DNA from: Bugula neritina | Lineage: Eukaryota; Bryozoa; Gymnolaemata; Cheilostomatida; Bugulidae | Direction of reading: 5' to 3' | DNA length: 64,000 bases | Assembly: GCA_964035545.1 (NCBI GenBank) | Contig: OZ037765.1 | Coordinates: 6,956,698 to 7,020,697, forward strand | Part shown: positions 37,301 through 54,400 of the stretch, piece after piece | How the letters are laid out: each line of letters starts with the position of its first letter | Numbering within the stretch: the stretch's first letter is position 1 | Notes under the pieces: generated by a model | Seen by the model: only the letters and a program-made list of their open reading frames with translations | The model's database searches: none | What the model was told of the DNA's origin: nothing | Position numbers and translations under genes: made by a program

Positions 37301-38985
37301 AAATTAACAAAATAGTTTTTGAAAAACCCGTTCTGCTACGCTAGTTTCTCATATGCATAATATTTTTAAGCTGCAGCTTACTAAAATCCATTATACTCCA
37401 ATAAGAAGTTTTTTACCAATATAGCTAATAGCATAAATATTTTAAAGAGCTAAAATAGTAGAGCTATGTTTTTTACACATTATTTAAAATGGAGATCAAC
37501 CAGAAATATTTTAAAAATAAATTTAAAAATAAAGTATTAAAATACTATTGATATATATAATTATACAATTATCTATGTAAATATACCTGTCTGGGTGACT
37601 CATAGTTTGAAGGAATGCAGTTTGGTACAACCAGAGCTGGTCTCTCATTTGAGCTATTTTCATCTGGTTCATTGTAATCAGGTGTAAAGTTGGTTGAAGC
37701 CGAGAGTAAATTAAGAGAATTATTGTACAAACTAGGAGTGATGTTAGGGTAAGGTAGCGTAGGTGGTGTATGGTAAGATGGAGCAGCAGAAGGGCAGTGC
37801 TGTACTGTGCCTGTAGTATCATACTGATAGTTGTAGGATACATGGCTAGGGCCACCGTAATAGGCAGAAGAAGTTGTAGCATGAGGTACTGCATTGGCAT
37901 AGGAGGGTGTTGGCTCGTGATGGTCTCCCTGCAAATACAGAGTATAAATTTTACCAACATTTTTAGACAAAGATATTTGAATACAAAAAAATTATTATTA
38001 TTATGTCTTTAAACTAAAAAGTGTTATCAACACAGTTCTAGAAGTTTATTTAAGTTGAACTAAAGTTTAAAAGTATTAATTTACCTGTAAATTATATTGA
38101 ACTGGTTCATACACTGGCACTGGTATGGATGGCAATGAGCTTCCATGTACTATTGGAGGTTGTACTGAATGAAGGTTTGTGAATACAGAAGAAATGACTT
38201 GGTTACCCTGAAAATGTAACAGTACCATCATTTAAAAAGTAATTGTTCTATTTTTATTTTATATAATAGAAAAAGTTTACCACAAGCCTATAATATAGCT
38301 CCTAAAACGTACAAAACTTTTTGAATCCAGCAGCTATGAGCACCTTCAAGGATATACCACTACTTTAATCATTAATTTGACCAAATTACCTAGTACTACA
38401 TTACTTATATTACTGGCTTAAACTATTAATAAATCAACTGTTTGCAAAAACTCATAAAAGTAAAAATAGTTCATCGTCTGACTTATAAAAATATTTATTA
38501 ATTGTACAGTTCATTATGAAATAAAATAAGTGCCAATTGGCATACTGAAATACATCATTATCATTTTAGACAACTTTATTTATAATAAAGTTCTTATTTT
38601 AGACATCCTAGATCTATAAGTTACAACTTATGATAATTACAATCCCAAATTAATATTTTTATTTTAAAATAAAATACAAAGCCCATCAAACTAAGCATAA
38701 ATTGTCAACAAACTACACTCCTTAACTTTTTGAAAACCTTTAACAGCTATGGTTTACCTCATTCATCAATTGCATGCCATTGGTGACAGAGTGCTTTGGC
38801 GCAGTAAGCATATGATATCTTTGAGCTATGCTGCTATCAATCTCACGGTAGTTGCTGTCATTTTCTAAAATTCTAAAGCTGACAATGTTAGGTTGTTGGT
38901 GCATCTCTTCGGACTCCATGTCCACTCCATTGTCGTCAGATGGTGAGCTTGCCAGCATTGTGTGAGTATAATAGTTTGATTGCAT
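31364..38985 (-). CDS. Divergent T-box transcription factor
   Basis: Nine exons on the minus strand: 38985-38758, 38207-38085, 37928-37587, 37215-37055, 34893-34736, 34197-34079, 33812-33681, 33268-33207 and 32069-31364. All phases match, giving 676 aa. The T-box spans about residues 267-441: [20 protein letters not shown], then [53 protein letters not shown] and [10 protein letters not shown]-box proteins bind the TCACACCT-type half site and control development in the nucleus. The N-terminus (231 aa) is Tyr/Pro/Ser-rich; the C-terminal 234 aa includes a PPPPP run and is otherwise low in structure. The subfamily is unclear: NTG and IAVTAYQNA recall Tbrain/Eomes, while GTNLMKQ recalls Tbx20, which also has leucine for the usual tryptophan. 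A donor-like GTAAGC overlaps the last codons, so alternative 3' splicing is possible. Confidence 0.88.
32430..32525 (+). mobile_element. hAT-like transposon terminus (fragment)
   Basis: Begins CAGGAGCGTCCAAC, followed by GGGCCGGAT and AAAGGCCGCAG. This arrangement is familiar from hAT (Charlie/MER-like) ends such as CAGGGGTGTCCAAC with GGCCGCA. The opposite end was not found, so it is a fragment. It lies in the T-box intron between exons 8 and 9. Confidence 0.4.
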
Positions 38986-38991
38986 TCACAT
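38986..38991 (-). promoter_or_regulatory. Start-stop upstream ORF abutting the T-box ATG
   Basis: On the minus strand the sequence reads CCACC-ATG-TGA-ATG, the last ATG being the T-box start. The first ATG has a stronger Kozak context (ACCACC before it) than the real start, yet it is followed at once by a stop. Such minimal uORFs can stall ribosomes and damp translation. Function is inferred. Confidence 0.5.
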
Positions 38992-39788
38992 GGTGGTTGT
39001 AGGGTTTCGATTGGTCGGTTTCAACTAAACTCCCAAACTTGTTTGGCAAAAGTGCTTGCGCCAAAAAGACCTGATGATATGTTATGTAAAATTGAAAGAT
39101 ATTACACTTTATATAAAAATGTCTGAGTAAGTTGGGCGGAGCATTTGGAAATTAACAAGACTGGTACATGAAAGGTGTGAAAGTGTGGCTGCTGTGTCAA
39201 TTTCTCATCATTATATAACTGCCAATGACTCTTAGATTAATCCAACAAGGGTAAAATTATTCAATACATTTATTATTATAGCCAAAATAATTTTATTTGA
39301 AATATTTGAAACATGTATTATAAGGTACAGTTATATTGTACAAGTATTTTACTATCTGAGGAAATTAATTTTTTTTTCTTACAAAAAGAAAAAACTGATG
39401 AAGTTTTCAGACGTTGAAATAGTTAAAGACTGTGCAAGCATACAGTTATTTAGGGTAGTTCCATTATAAATAAATACACATTTCGTTGGCATTTATTAGT
39501 TTAGTAAAGTAGCTCTATTACATTAACCTGTATGCAGTAGCCCAAACTGTTATATAGTTATTTCACTCATCTAATGACAAGATTTAGGGAATGCCTTATA
39601 TAGAAATCGTCTACTTAATAGAGCAAAGCTATTTATTCTAAAGTAAAAACGGAATGGCGAGTATAAGCATGGCTGTTTTATATACTCGCCAGTTATTTTC
39701 AAACCCTCCCCTCTTTAACGCACACTTTGGGGTTGAATAAAACTTGCTGGTAATAAACTACCTTGCATAAAATACATAAATAACATAC

Positions 39789-39853
39789 CTCTCCTTGTTC
39801 CTGACTCCCAACTCCCCTGTAATTTGACTGTCCTCTCTCCACTAAACAAGCAG
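39789..39853 (-). other. Putative 5' UTR exon of the T-box gene
   Basis: A 65-bp segment bounded on the minus strand by a good acceptor (a T-rich tract ending ATACAG) and donor (GAGAG then GTATGT). It lies about 0.8 kb upstream of the T-box start codon. It has no ATG, so an untranslated leader exon is likelier than coding, though two frames are open. It would need a downstream acceptor before 38991, for example GGAGTTTAG near 39025. Confidence 0.35.
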
Positions 39854-42800
39854 CTGTATAATAAAAAGAATATGGTTAAATAAAATATATTTAATTTAAA
39901 AATTCTAACTAAAGTTCAAAAAGTGCACTTCTTACTAAATTGTAAATATAAGTAAACAGGAGAAACCACCCCAATAACGGCTTTTATTAGCGCTTTAAAT
40001 ACAAAGTGAAGTTGTTTTTATATTCATTTAGGCTTTTTAACTATAAAAAGCTAGCTAGGCTAATTATAAGTGCAAGTGGCTCCAAACTCTAAAACTGAAA
40101 TCATACTGATTATTTTAACTTGACTGTACAATTCAATTCCTGGCATTGAAATCTACTGTCAAACTCACCATAATAAGAATGTTGAAGAAAATCTTGCTTG
40201 CATCCTTTCATTTTGTTTTTAGTGGCATTGTGTTTCAGTTACACAATATGGAGAACTAAATGGCGGGTTTATTATTAAAAGAAAGAATATATTGACGTTA
40301 AAAGACTAGTGCAACAAATATAATGTCATTTTACACAATTTGCCAATCATGCAAATCAACAGTGTTTTTCACAATATGGCTACATGAGAAAATTCTCATC
40401 AGTAACTTTTTTCTCGCAATGAAACAATATTTGGCAAATTTTCATTGTTAATATAGTATTTTTGCTGTAAAATTATTTAAAGTTATTTCTAAAAGCAGCG
40501 CCATGATTGCATACTAGCTGTTTTAGTTAACCTGAAGTTTTAGCCTCTTACATTTAAAATATGTACATGTATAGATAAAAATAGTGCCATTTAGAATTTA
40601 GATACTATTGATTTAAGTTGACTTAGAGCAGGTAGTTTGCCGTATAAGTCAAGTCGATACTCGGATGACTTTTTGGGACTACTTACAGCAGCAATTTAGT
40701 TTTGACTGGATAGCAATTATAGCACAGTATATAGTAGGGGAGGTAACAATTTATGCAGTTTATCCAAGTTTAGTTTAAATGAGCTTGAAAACAATATTAT
40801 CATGCAGTGCTGGCTGGCCACAGGATAACGATAACCGCAGGAAAGTATAATTATAATTGTCTCAGGGTGGGGGGGGATTTTTCAATATAAAGTGTTTGAA
40901 TTTTTATAGGTGGTTTAAAAAGCACTATTAAGTATTATAAGAATACTTTATATATACCTATCAATCCAGGTTTTTTTTAACATACTAAATTTAAATCTTA
41001 ATTTATGCAAATGCTTTTATGCAACTATTTCTTAATGATTGTATCAAAATAAAACTAAAGCCTTTTGCATTGTGAAAGCCACATATTAAAATTCTCTACA
41101 ATTAAGGTTTTTATGAAGTCTGAAAACAATTCTTGTCAGAATTTAAAAGTAATAACTTGCTAAGACTTAGACCAAAGAGTATATACCTGATATAAAAATA
41201 TCCCGAATATGTTACATGTATATATTATAAACCACATACATCACTGTATAAGAAAGCACATGTTTATAGTAGCTTGAATGTTTATATACTAGTAGAAAAC
41301 CCTGATGAATTAAAAGATAGCATCAAGTATAGTCTCTAGACTCAAACTATGCTGCCAACTTGGCTTTGAAGGCTCTGCTGCTGCTGAAAGCAATTTTAAT
41401 CATAAATGGTAAGCTGCAAGTTTTTATTTGTAGTTTGTGAACATTGCAAGTTATAATACACAGACAAAGTTATTTTGGAATATTAATTTACAATTGGTTC
41501 CAATCAAGGTATAGAGAAGTTTTGCTACTGAAAGTTTAAACATCATGAATTACTCAAGCATAGAGTAAGTTTATGTGACCAACTACCAGCACTGTTTTGT
41601 TGATGTGTAAGTGTAATTAAAACTAATAAGTTGTACATTTGACTCAAATCAATAGAAGTCTAAGACACAATTTAATATACATATAGTCATAGTTGACGTA
41701 GCAGACAATAATAATTATTGACAAAAATTATTATGAAGAAGAGTCGGACTTTAGAACTTTTAGTTATTGTCTCTTAGCAATTATTTTACAGTATAGTCTC
41801 AGTGAAATAATAATAAATCAAAGGCATTTTTTATAAACAAATCAATTGTTGACTGAACATGGTCTGTTTCTAGAGGAAAACTGACTAATGGTACAAAAAA
41901 TCATGTCCCATTGTATTTAACCTGCAAATATATATCTTATTTAATCACATAAAGCAAACACTGTAGGCTTAAGGCAGTTATTGATTTTGATATTAATTGA
42001 TAACCAAGAATTGTCTTATTCATTTGGCAAATAGTTCTCATTATCACCAAATTATAAGGATCAGTGAGTCTGGCTATATACACTTGATACATTAATTGAT
42101 CCAATCACAGATCGTTGCATAATTACTCATTTACCAGTATTGGTTCTTTCATGCAGCTATGATAAGAGAATGCGTTTGCATTCTATAACTAAGTATATAC
42201 TTCATTAAGCCATTTTAAAGGTTTACTTGCTTTGAATTACTAATTGGTATAACAATTATTATCTGACCTTGGATACAAACTGATGAACTGAAATAATGTA
42301 AGTACGGCATTTTTATGATAACTTACAAATTATTTACTTATTTATTTGGTCCTGTGTAATATTTGGTGTACTTCATTTGTTTTCATCATTCTTTAAAAAA
42401 TATTTCTGAGTTATAAATCTTACACTAAAACAGAGAAAATAAAAACTCAAATGAAAATTTTGTGCTGTAACTTGGCTGTATAGTTTGGTTCTTACATAAT
42501 CAAACTAACTTTATTCCAATATTGATGTGCTATCTGAAATTAGAATAACATGTAGGATTAAAATGTGTTTATTTAGAATAATGCATAGCTCTATGAAAAT
42601 ATACAACTATATAATGATAGCTTATCACACTAATACTATAAAATCCTAAGCTTTATAAGCAAATAGTTGTTCTAAGAATTCTCTAAAATTTCTAGAAGTT
42701 CCATGAAATATTCAGTTCCACAGCTTTCTACCAATATATACTATATAATTTTCTGCACTTAAAAGTAATTATAAACAGCAAATCTGATTCATAAGAATGT

Positions 42801-42876
42801 ATACAATAACACTAACATTAAAATTGGCTTCTGAGAATCTTACAGGCGTTAGAATATCCAATCCACCATTTTATAG
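39854..42876. other. Intergenic between T-box gene and unknown gene 1
   Basis: AT-rich and presumably containing the T-box promoter and the 5' flank of the plus-strand gene. A minus-strand piece near 41345-41390 reads as a possible terminal exon (open, ending KAKLAA then stop, preceded by CTTTCAG), but no partner exon was found. No repeats of note except a short G run near 40869. Confidence 0.4.
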
Positions 42877-42901
42877 GGATTAAGATGTAGCTGTGCAGCA
42901 G
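42877..42901 (+). other. Candidate 5' exon of unknown gene 1
   Basis: A 25-bp segment between an acceptor-like TTTTATAG and a strong GTAAGT donor. Joined to the exon starting at 43797 the frame stays open, encoding GLRCSCAA before GLKLKKKM. It could be 5' UTR or coding. Support is only the splice consensus. Confidence 0.25.
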
Positions 42902-43816
42902 GTAAGTATAGAGGTCAAGTTATTATTAGCTCTACCTGCTAGTGGAGAGTAAAAAACTTTTTGGAAATACAAAGCTTTTACAGCAGATTAAATAGATACA
43001 TATTTGATTACAATAGTTTGCATAAATATATTAATATTGCACCAAATCGTGACTTGAACTGTGTTTTCAAGGCTCAAATTTGATTCAAACTCAAAGAAGA
43101 ATCAAAGCAAGCAATGAAACCAATTAAGATCATAAAATTGATCTAAAGTGCATTTGATATCAACGTCTGATCAACCATGATCTAAACCAATAAAAATATT
43201 GGGTAAATTCCTGCATAGCAAGTTACTAAATTATCAAGCCATTTGTTGATTTGATAACTTTTTGTAAACACTGTAAAGGAATAGCTACGACTGTTTCGTT
43301 ATATTGACTATAACAATTCTTAGCATTTAAGTTTATCTAAGCAGGATACAATTGAAACCACTTAAAGTAAATAACAAAAATGTAACAGTATAACATCAGT
43401 CATTATTAGAGAGAAATAAGGCGCTTATGTACACATGCATAGTTACACTTTGCAGCTTGGAATTCTTATTATCAATATATCAATTCTTACATCTAATACC
43501 TATTTGCACTAGACCAGGAGTGGAGGTTCCAACAAAGATGTTTGACAGCATGAAGGGTGCTACGCTTTATATTTGCATATAAAGAGTCATTTGGTGTCCT
43601 CACCTTTCTAGTGCTTATAGACACGCTCAAAACAATAGCCAGCAGCATGACATGTGCATTTGTTTACACAAGTCAGCACCGTCTCATTTGCACTTGGTTA
43701 CTTGCTTGCTAGGGCCACTTTGGTTTTATCACTGATCAACAGGCAGCTCAAGTACCCTCTATATTAAACTAAATGTTACTTTTATTCTGAATGCAGGTTT
43801 GAAACTTAAGAAAAAA

Positions 43817-47219
<3,403 letters not shown>

Positions 47220-48456
47220 GTAAAACTATTTTTATACACCATGGTCTTTCTTGCGCTTAGCTTTTGTGATAAAACTTTTCCTTCTGGCTTCTAATTTTAG
47301 TTTTATATTTTTTATGCATTTTTAATTTTTGGTTTTGACTGTGTGATAATTCGTCACACAACATTTTGCTTTGAAAAACTACCTAGACACTGTTTTCTTT
47401 TCAAACCCTTCAAATGTTGTTAGCATTATTGGTTTCTTTTTTCTAAAATCACTGCTAGTGGATGTTTTAGGTTGTAACTTTATATAAATAGTAAAGTTCT
47501 TGTAATTGTTGTATGCCTCAGGCAGGTAACTGTAAAACATACCTACTACCTACATAAGCTGATAATATTGATCGGTGAATATAATTATATATTTTAATTA
47601 TGAATATTACAATGTTATTACAGTATAGCGACACAAACACCATTAGCAAGTTACAAGATCTAGAACAATTCTATAGTGCATGTGAAAGCAAATTTCTTGC
47701 TGTAGATTTATAATAATAAGTTTTAATTTCTAACAAATCTTTTTCGTATTAAACTAAAAGTTGCATTTTCATATTATAAATGAGTTTAAAAAATGATTAG
47801 ATGTCTTTAGGAGATTTTATATAAAAAGTTCATCAACTCAAAAATATACTCCAGGGATTATTACAGAATGCTTTTATTATTATTTTTCCATTTTAGTGAT
47901 GTCTGTTTTTAAATATAGTTTAGCTTCTATAGGGTCGAAAAATGCCAATTGCACCACTTTATGACCAGTAAATCTATTTATTAGCTACTAGAATTATATT
48001 AATATAAAATGTAGATGGATGCAGTGGTTTAGTTTGAAAAACAAAGCAGAAACCAAATAAACTGCTCCTAGTGTACTAAAGTTACTAAATTACAAAAAAT
48101 ATGCTAAAAACAACTTATATATATTTAGCTTTTACATAAATTGGTATAATACAAATATTATCTTGCTTTTAGAGTAATTGAATTGTAAGCAGAATATTTT
48201 TGTTGAATCACAAAAATTTATACATAATTTTAATATTGAAGACCTCAACTAGGTATTTCTAAAGGCCTATGGTAGCAATATTATGCATTAAGATGAGCTA
48301 TAATTAAAGCCATTGAGTACGGAACTATAATTTGTAATTTATAGTAAATATGAATGATGCGACAACTCCATTATTTGTATTAAGTTTGGGAACTTGTACT
48401 GTTTTTATAAATGTTTGCATTAAGCACATAACTTTCATGCTAAACTGTTTCGTACT
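47220..48456. other. Downstream flank of unknown gene 1
   Basis: AT-rich. No gene, no clear repeat and no RNA gene seen. It may contain the 3' UTR. Confidence 0.4.
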
Positions 48457-48460
48457 TTAA

Positions 48461-49229
48461 AGGATTGCTCTATCTTGTCTAATAAATGGCCATTTAGGTC
48501 AAACACACATAATATTGTGTTTTTCTAAGCATGCATTGACAAAAAGCATTTGACCAAAGGTAGAAAAAGTTAGTTGAAGTTGAGGGTGTAGATTGGTAAC
48601 AGCCAAAACGCCGATTTTGAAATGAGCTGGGAAGTGTGACGTAACAGCGCCAGCATTCCTGCTGGTCACGTGACTATACAAATGAATAACTATAGAAATA
48701 TGACTGTGAGATGTAATCTTTTAGCTTGCAATTTGTATATTTATAGAAGTGCAAATGTGAATTATCTCAATCTATAGTTTTTTGACATTTTAAATAACAT
48801 GTATGTGAAAACATTAGGCTATATTTTGCTTGTAAACATTAGAAAAAAGCCTTGCAAAAGCATGCATTCTTTAGGATGAATGCTTGCGATCGATCTAAAC
48901 TAAGTCAGACTGTGCAATATTACGGGCACACCAAAGCTGACCTATATAGCCCACTGTCACTGCTTGAGCGTAATTGGTTGATGTTGTGCCCAGCAACCTT
49001 GAATACTAGCGTTATAGTTAGCACGTGCAGCATAGTTACTGGCGTTCACACGTCACGTATTAGGCTATTCTTTTTCATGGCTGAAAATTTTACCTCCCTC
49101 AAAATTGGAATTTTGAAAAGCTGTTTTCTAGGCATATATCCCTTTGCAAAGTCACAATTGTTTGCATACACATTAGATTATAGTTTATAATTATAATGTG
49201 ATTGTAATAAACTAAGATAGAGCAATCCT
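48461..49229. mobile_element. TTAA-flanked MITE with 16-bp terminal inverted repeats
   Basis: The 769-bp element starts AGGATTGCTCTATCTT and ends with its exact complement. It is flanked on both sides by TTAA (48457-48460 and 49230-49233), the target duplication used by piggyBac-type transposases. Its interior has no transposase; the 112-codon plus frame and the 60-codon minus frame inside it are unremarkable. It contains CACGTGAC and TGACGTAA motifs and a lone GATCGATC (48888). Confidence 0.8.
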
Positions 49230-49233
49230 TTAA

Positions 49234-51417
49234 GCAAAGATGTGCCCAAAGTTGTTTCACAATAATAACAAATGTCTTGATTTTTGGGAGCAGTTATTAT
49301 TTACATATAATTAAACATGATTATGTAATGATACTTTAATAATAAAGTTAGTTGGATAAATAGATATACTACAGTAACATTGTGGCATGATAAAGTATGT
49401 TTTGAGTTAAGTAGAAACTTATTCAGTTTTGGAGATTTAGAGTGTATTTCGCTAATTAATACAGTTTTATATTTTATATTTATATAGAAAAAAGTAAAAA
49501 GTAAATATTTAATTCTTGACTTTCATTATTGGGTTAGCTTTTGTTAGAGTATAATAAAATTAAAGTTAGTTGCACTGGACGGTAAATCTTTTAATTATAT
49601 TCCAATGCAAAACTCTTCAGGCAAAATTATACGAGACATTTTCAACTGTCTCTCATAAAATTACTCCTGTTGTTTGCAAACCTGTTTGGTTAAATACATT
49701 CATTGCTGACTAGCTTGTTGTTTTGAGCTAGTAGAGTACAATTATCACCTTTAATGGCTGATGCTAATTGTAATCTAGTTATTTTTAAAGCAATTAGATC
49801 CTAAATTAAAATCTGGATATTATTTCACTGATAACTTCAACACATTGCAGGTCGCTATAATGAGCTATACACTAAACTATAAGTTTGTAAAACAGCTTGA
49901 CTAAAAGGATAGAATGTTTCCAACAACATAACAGCATAGCATTCTTGGGACTCTAATCAGTCCTGTTTTAATACTGGTAGTAGCTGCATCATCTAATTTA
50001 TTCAAAGCAAGTGAAATTACTTTATATATTCTTAAATTAGGCCAAAAATAATGATAAAAAAGCTCAGAGCTTAGTGAACATAGGTTAATAAAATCTTGGC
50101 AAAATTTTATCAAAATCTGGTAATTGTCCTTCCTTGATAAAAGTTATGTTCTCCTCTTTTAATATGAGTTTTACTGTTATATTATAGCGTTAGGCTTTAG
50201 GTTTTGGAGTTAATAAGATTTCGAGCTCACTATCCAAATTCAAAATATCATGGTTGTTAAAATCTGGTGCTTCTGTCGGAAAGGGGGGGCAACTCATATT
50301 GTATAAAGCAAAACTATAACCATGCATGAAATTTAACTGCAACCTACAAGGAAAGTCATTTGGGACTGTTTAACTTGGTCGATGTTAAGACATTATTTAG
50401 TATCACGAAGCACAGCAGAGTATTTTTGATGGAACGAAATGTGCATGTAATATACAGCAGCTAAAATACTTAGCGATCTCAATGTAAGTCACTTAGGCTT
50501 CACCAATCATTTTCTATAAAGCACTTTTAAATTTAGATACATTAGGGAAGAATTTGAAAAACATAAGAATTTGAGCTAAAGTGGACTTTTTTGTTCCTGC
50601 ACTGCAATACAGTATTTAGTTTAGTTTTATCATTATAGTTGATATATTTTAAATAATGAAACTATGCATCTTGATATTGCTTTAGCGATTTGACATTAAT
50701 ATTGTTTAGCAGCATATTTACACATTATATTCCTATATGTATTATATAACCTTAAATATTATATTAAAGTACAATTTAATTTTAGGTAAATTATTTATAC
50801 ATTTGCTGCGTTCAGAGTTCATTCGCTAAACTTTCATATAAAGGTTATCCACCTTGAAGGAAACCTTGAACTGTCTGAATATATACGAGTTATGATTACT
50901 TTTTATTTATTATTCCACGTCAAATAGCTGTTGAAGACCCAATCAACTTAACTCTTAGAGATTATAGAACTTTTATCTGTAATCAATGCAGTTAATTTAA
51001 AATGCCGTATTAAAATAAGTTGCAGTGTTGCTTTAGCAAAGATCCATTGTTGTTGAGAACGTGATCGCTTATAAAAATAATTGTATTTTTATGCACACGA
51101 CTCAATATTCTTGATTACACCTTCATGTGTAAGACCTATTGACACTCTATCCTAGTGTATACACATACTCATTGTCAGCGGCATGTTTGCTGCTGTATAA
51201 CAAGACATGCTGACTAAGAAAGTGTATTCAAGACTTGAGTGTAAACACCTCAGAGTGGAGCAAGGCTGCTGCTACTGTTGTTACTGCATGACAAGATGTC
51301 TGGCGTCTGCTTTTTTCGGATATCCAACGAGTAATAGCAAAGTCTATTCGATTTGATTAAACTGAACATTACCTTTCTGGCATTTGCGTATCTCTTCCTG
51401 TTGAACTCTCATCAGTC
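49234..51417. other. Intergenic before unknown gene 2
   Basis: AT-rich. The last 250 bp is GC-richer and probably contains the promoter and 5' UTR of the next gene, including a short upstream frame starting at ATG 51288. There are no repeats of note apart from a G run near 50284. Confidence 0.4.
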
Positions 51418-54400
51418 ATGGAGAAGTTTATCTGTAGTAACGGTAGAGAACAGACTATATTAAACACTATACTGGGAGATAAATACAACATAAAAGTTAA
51501 AATGGTGATAAAGTCGAAGGACTATTCTCAAAAGCCTCACCCTAGCGTCCTTCACCTTTGTCAAGCTGTAGTGAAGAAACAGGCAGAGCGATTGAAACCC
51601 ACAACAGTGTCTCATGTTTCTGGAAAATCTTACTTCAACAGGTAAATGCTAAGATTTTGTAGTACCACCTCTTCTCCCCTCCACCCAGCCTATACAGCTA
51701 AGGAATAGAGAATATGCTGAGGCAATAAAACAAATTAACCAGACTTGTATTGTTACATAAAACAAGGAGTTGCTTAGCTGTGATTCCTTACACCAACTTT
51801 ACTATAGGCACAGTATCTTCACTGGATTCTTCTAGTAAATATTGGATACCGAATTGCAGCATAAAAATCGGAGGTTAAAGTATTCTAGTCATCTAAATCT
51901 GAGTATATTTTGTGTTTTGACTTGATTGAGGTTTATATTATGTAGTCCACATTGTGTAAATGTATACATCGCATCATAATCCGTGTTCATTCTTTGTAAA
52001 GTACTAAAGAGTTATGTTAGAAAGTTAGATACTATAGCATAAATTATCACGTAGATATTCATTACAACTTTAACATAAAAATACTTCTGAAGGAAACTTA
52101 AAGGTCAAGACACTTTTACTCAATAGAGCAAAGCATAATACATTTTAATAATAATTATGGGATTTTAGTATAATAGAGGAGGCAGAAAACAGGTAGTTGA
52201 TCTTGCTATGTAGCAAGAGGTCTATAAAACTTTCCACATCGCTTAAAATCAATGGAGCTAATGCTAACATGTATTAATTTTGCATTCTAATATAATATGT
52301 AAACATTAGATGCACTTTATCAATATTAAGTGTATCACATTAAAGCAACCCTTTATTCGCTGAGTTCGAATAATGTAATTCTTTTTCATTTTTATATTAA
52401 TACGTTGTGGCTGATCCTAGGGCTACGATAACCCCTATCTATAATAAATAAGATGTCATACTCTGAATGGTCAACACCCCCTTCCACAAAGTCTTTCCCT
52501 AGACAAAACTTCCTCTAATAAAACAGTCTAGGCTGTAGAAATAATCAAGTTCAGCATATGCTAGTTTATTAAACATTAAACATTATAAAATTTATGCTAT
52601 AACGTTCCTTTACAATAAACAGCAATAATTTTAGTAAAAGTTCCCAGGCTGGCTCTTTCTATAGTTGAACTATGTTGAAAAAAGACTCAAATTTTGAAAC
52701 ACCTGTCAAAGTCGTTGAGATTGAATTTCATTGGGCAACATATCACTGCTTTGTAACTGTCATGAACATGAGAAATTTGAAATTCTTACAAAGGAAGCTA
52801 CACTGAAAAACTTCCATCTAGAAACCTGCAACTTGCAGGTTTCTAGATTTTATTTAAAACAAAAGGCAGCACCATAGAAATATTTGAGTTGTATTGTCTT
52901 GGATTGCAGAGTATTTATAGCTAAACAGGCTACTGATAAATCTATATATGCTAAGCAGATTCTGGTCAAAATAAATTTTAAAAGCCGAATATAAGGCTGT
53001 AAGTTTTTTTATCTGTCGTTAAAATGCTAACTTAGAAGTCAAATAAATAAGTCATCCCTGAAAGCCTGGTTCATATGTGTTGTTTTAATCATTTTGAATA
53101 TTTAGACACATTAACAGTTGAGGTATTCATCTTTCCTATTGCAAGAGGCATGTTTACATTGACCAAAGCATAGTGTGAAAAAGAGACAAGTTTATTGCTT
53201 CAGGGGATGGCAATCAATTATAAAAACAATGAAATATGATGAAGAATAATAAAGCTTTTTCCTAGTATTAATTTATATATAAAAAATATATAATCCTGAA
53301 GGGTGTCATGATTAAGTAGACGCACTATCCCACTTCATTGGTTGCAATATGATATCACTGTATAGCTGCCTGCTCTTTGTTGAGTAGAAGTGCCAAAAGA
53401 GTAATTTAATTATAATTATTATATAAGCTCCAACATTAAGCCAAGAAATAAATAATGTGGCATGACATATTGTGTGCGTAACTAATAGTGTTATTGACAA
53501 AAGTATTGCTATCTAAACACCTGCAATGTTATTCAATAATCATAACTCCATAAGGCCATCAGACTGTGAGCTCTAGTAGTTGTGCTCTCATTTTGTACAA
53601 TAGGGTATAACTCCAGTTTAAAATAATTGGCCATCGGAAATCGAAGCTCAGGACTTCAACTTGTAAGCCAACCTGCTAACCACTACAGCATATAGGGGCT
53701 ACAGGGAAATCTCCACACTACATCCAGCATAACGGTTATCAAGTTGCAGTCTTTCCCTGTAATATTTTCTAGATTGCAAAAAATCTGCAAAATAACAATA
53801 TCAAATTTTTGAAATAAGTATAATATTTTGGGTCTTTTGTAAATGTTTTGTCTAAACTAATAATTTGAGAATACAGATGTGGCAAGCCCTATCTTTAAAT
53901 AAAGATTTTTTCTATTGTTTATATAATTATAACAGACCATTTATGTGTTGGAGCAAAAGTTTTCTTTCTTTTAAATTAAATAGCTGAAATATATTTTCTC
54001 AAGCTGCACTTTGTTACAACAGTTAGTACCATCAGAAACTAACATTTACCTTTCACGCTATGTGCTTTATTAATAACTGTTCTAGACATAAAATAATATA
54101 CTGACAAATAAATTCCTTGATCTAATTCATTATTTAGTCATCAATAGGTACGAAATGAGTAAAAGAGTATTCTAATTCATACTAAAAGACTGATAATATA
54201 ATATAATTATACCCACAGCTATGTTTCATACAGTGCATAAGTTTTTTAAATTAGCAAAATATACATGATAAATGAACAATATAAACCACTTACTGAAAAC
54301 AAAAAAAATTAGAAATTTGCAGTATTACGGTGTTATAGACTGGTTGTGAGAAATTTTTATTTGCTAAATGCATGTTAAGTCTCCAATAACCTTTAAATTA

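Noticed and set aside
37523-37960. 145-codon minus-strand frame
   Set aside because: It overlaps T-box exon 3 in another frame. The other frame continues the T-box phases at both splice sites, so this one is a shadow.
41345-41395. Possible minus-strand terminal exon ending KAKLAA-stop after CTTTCAG
   Set aside because: Only 13 codons and no partner exon identified; cannot be told from chance.
48852-49190. 112-codon plus frame
   Set aside because: Lies inside the TTAA-flanked MITE and has no transposase features.
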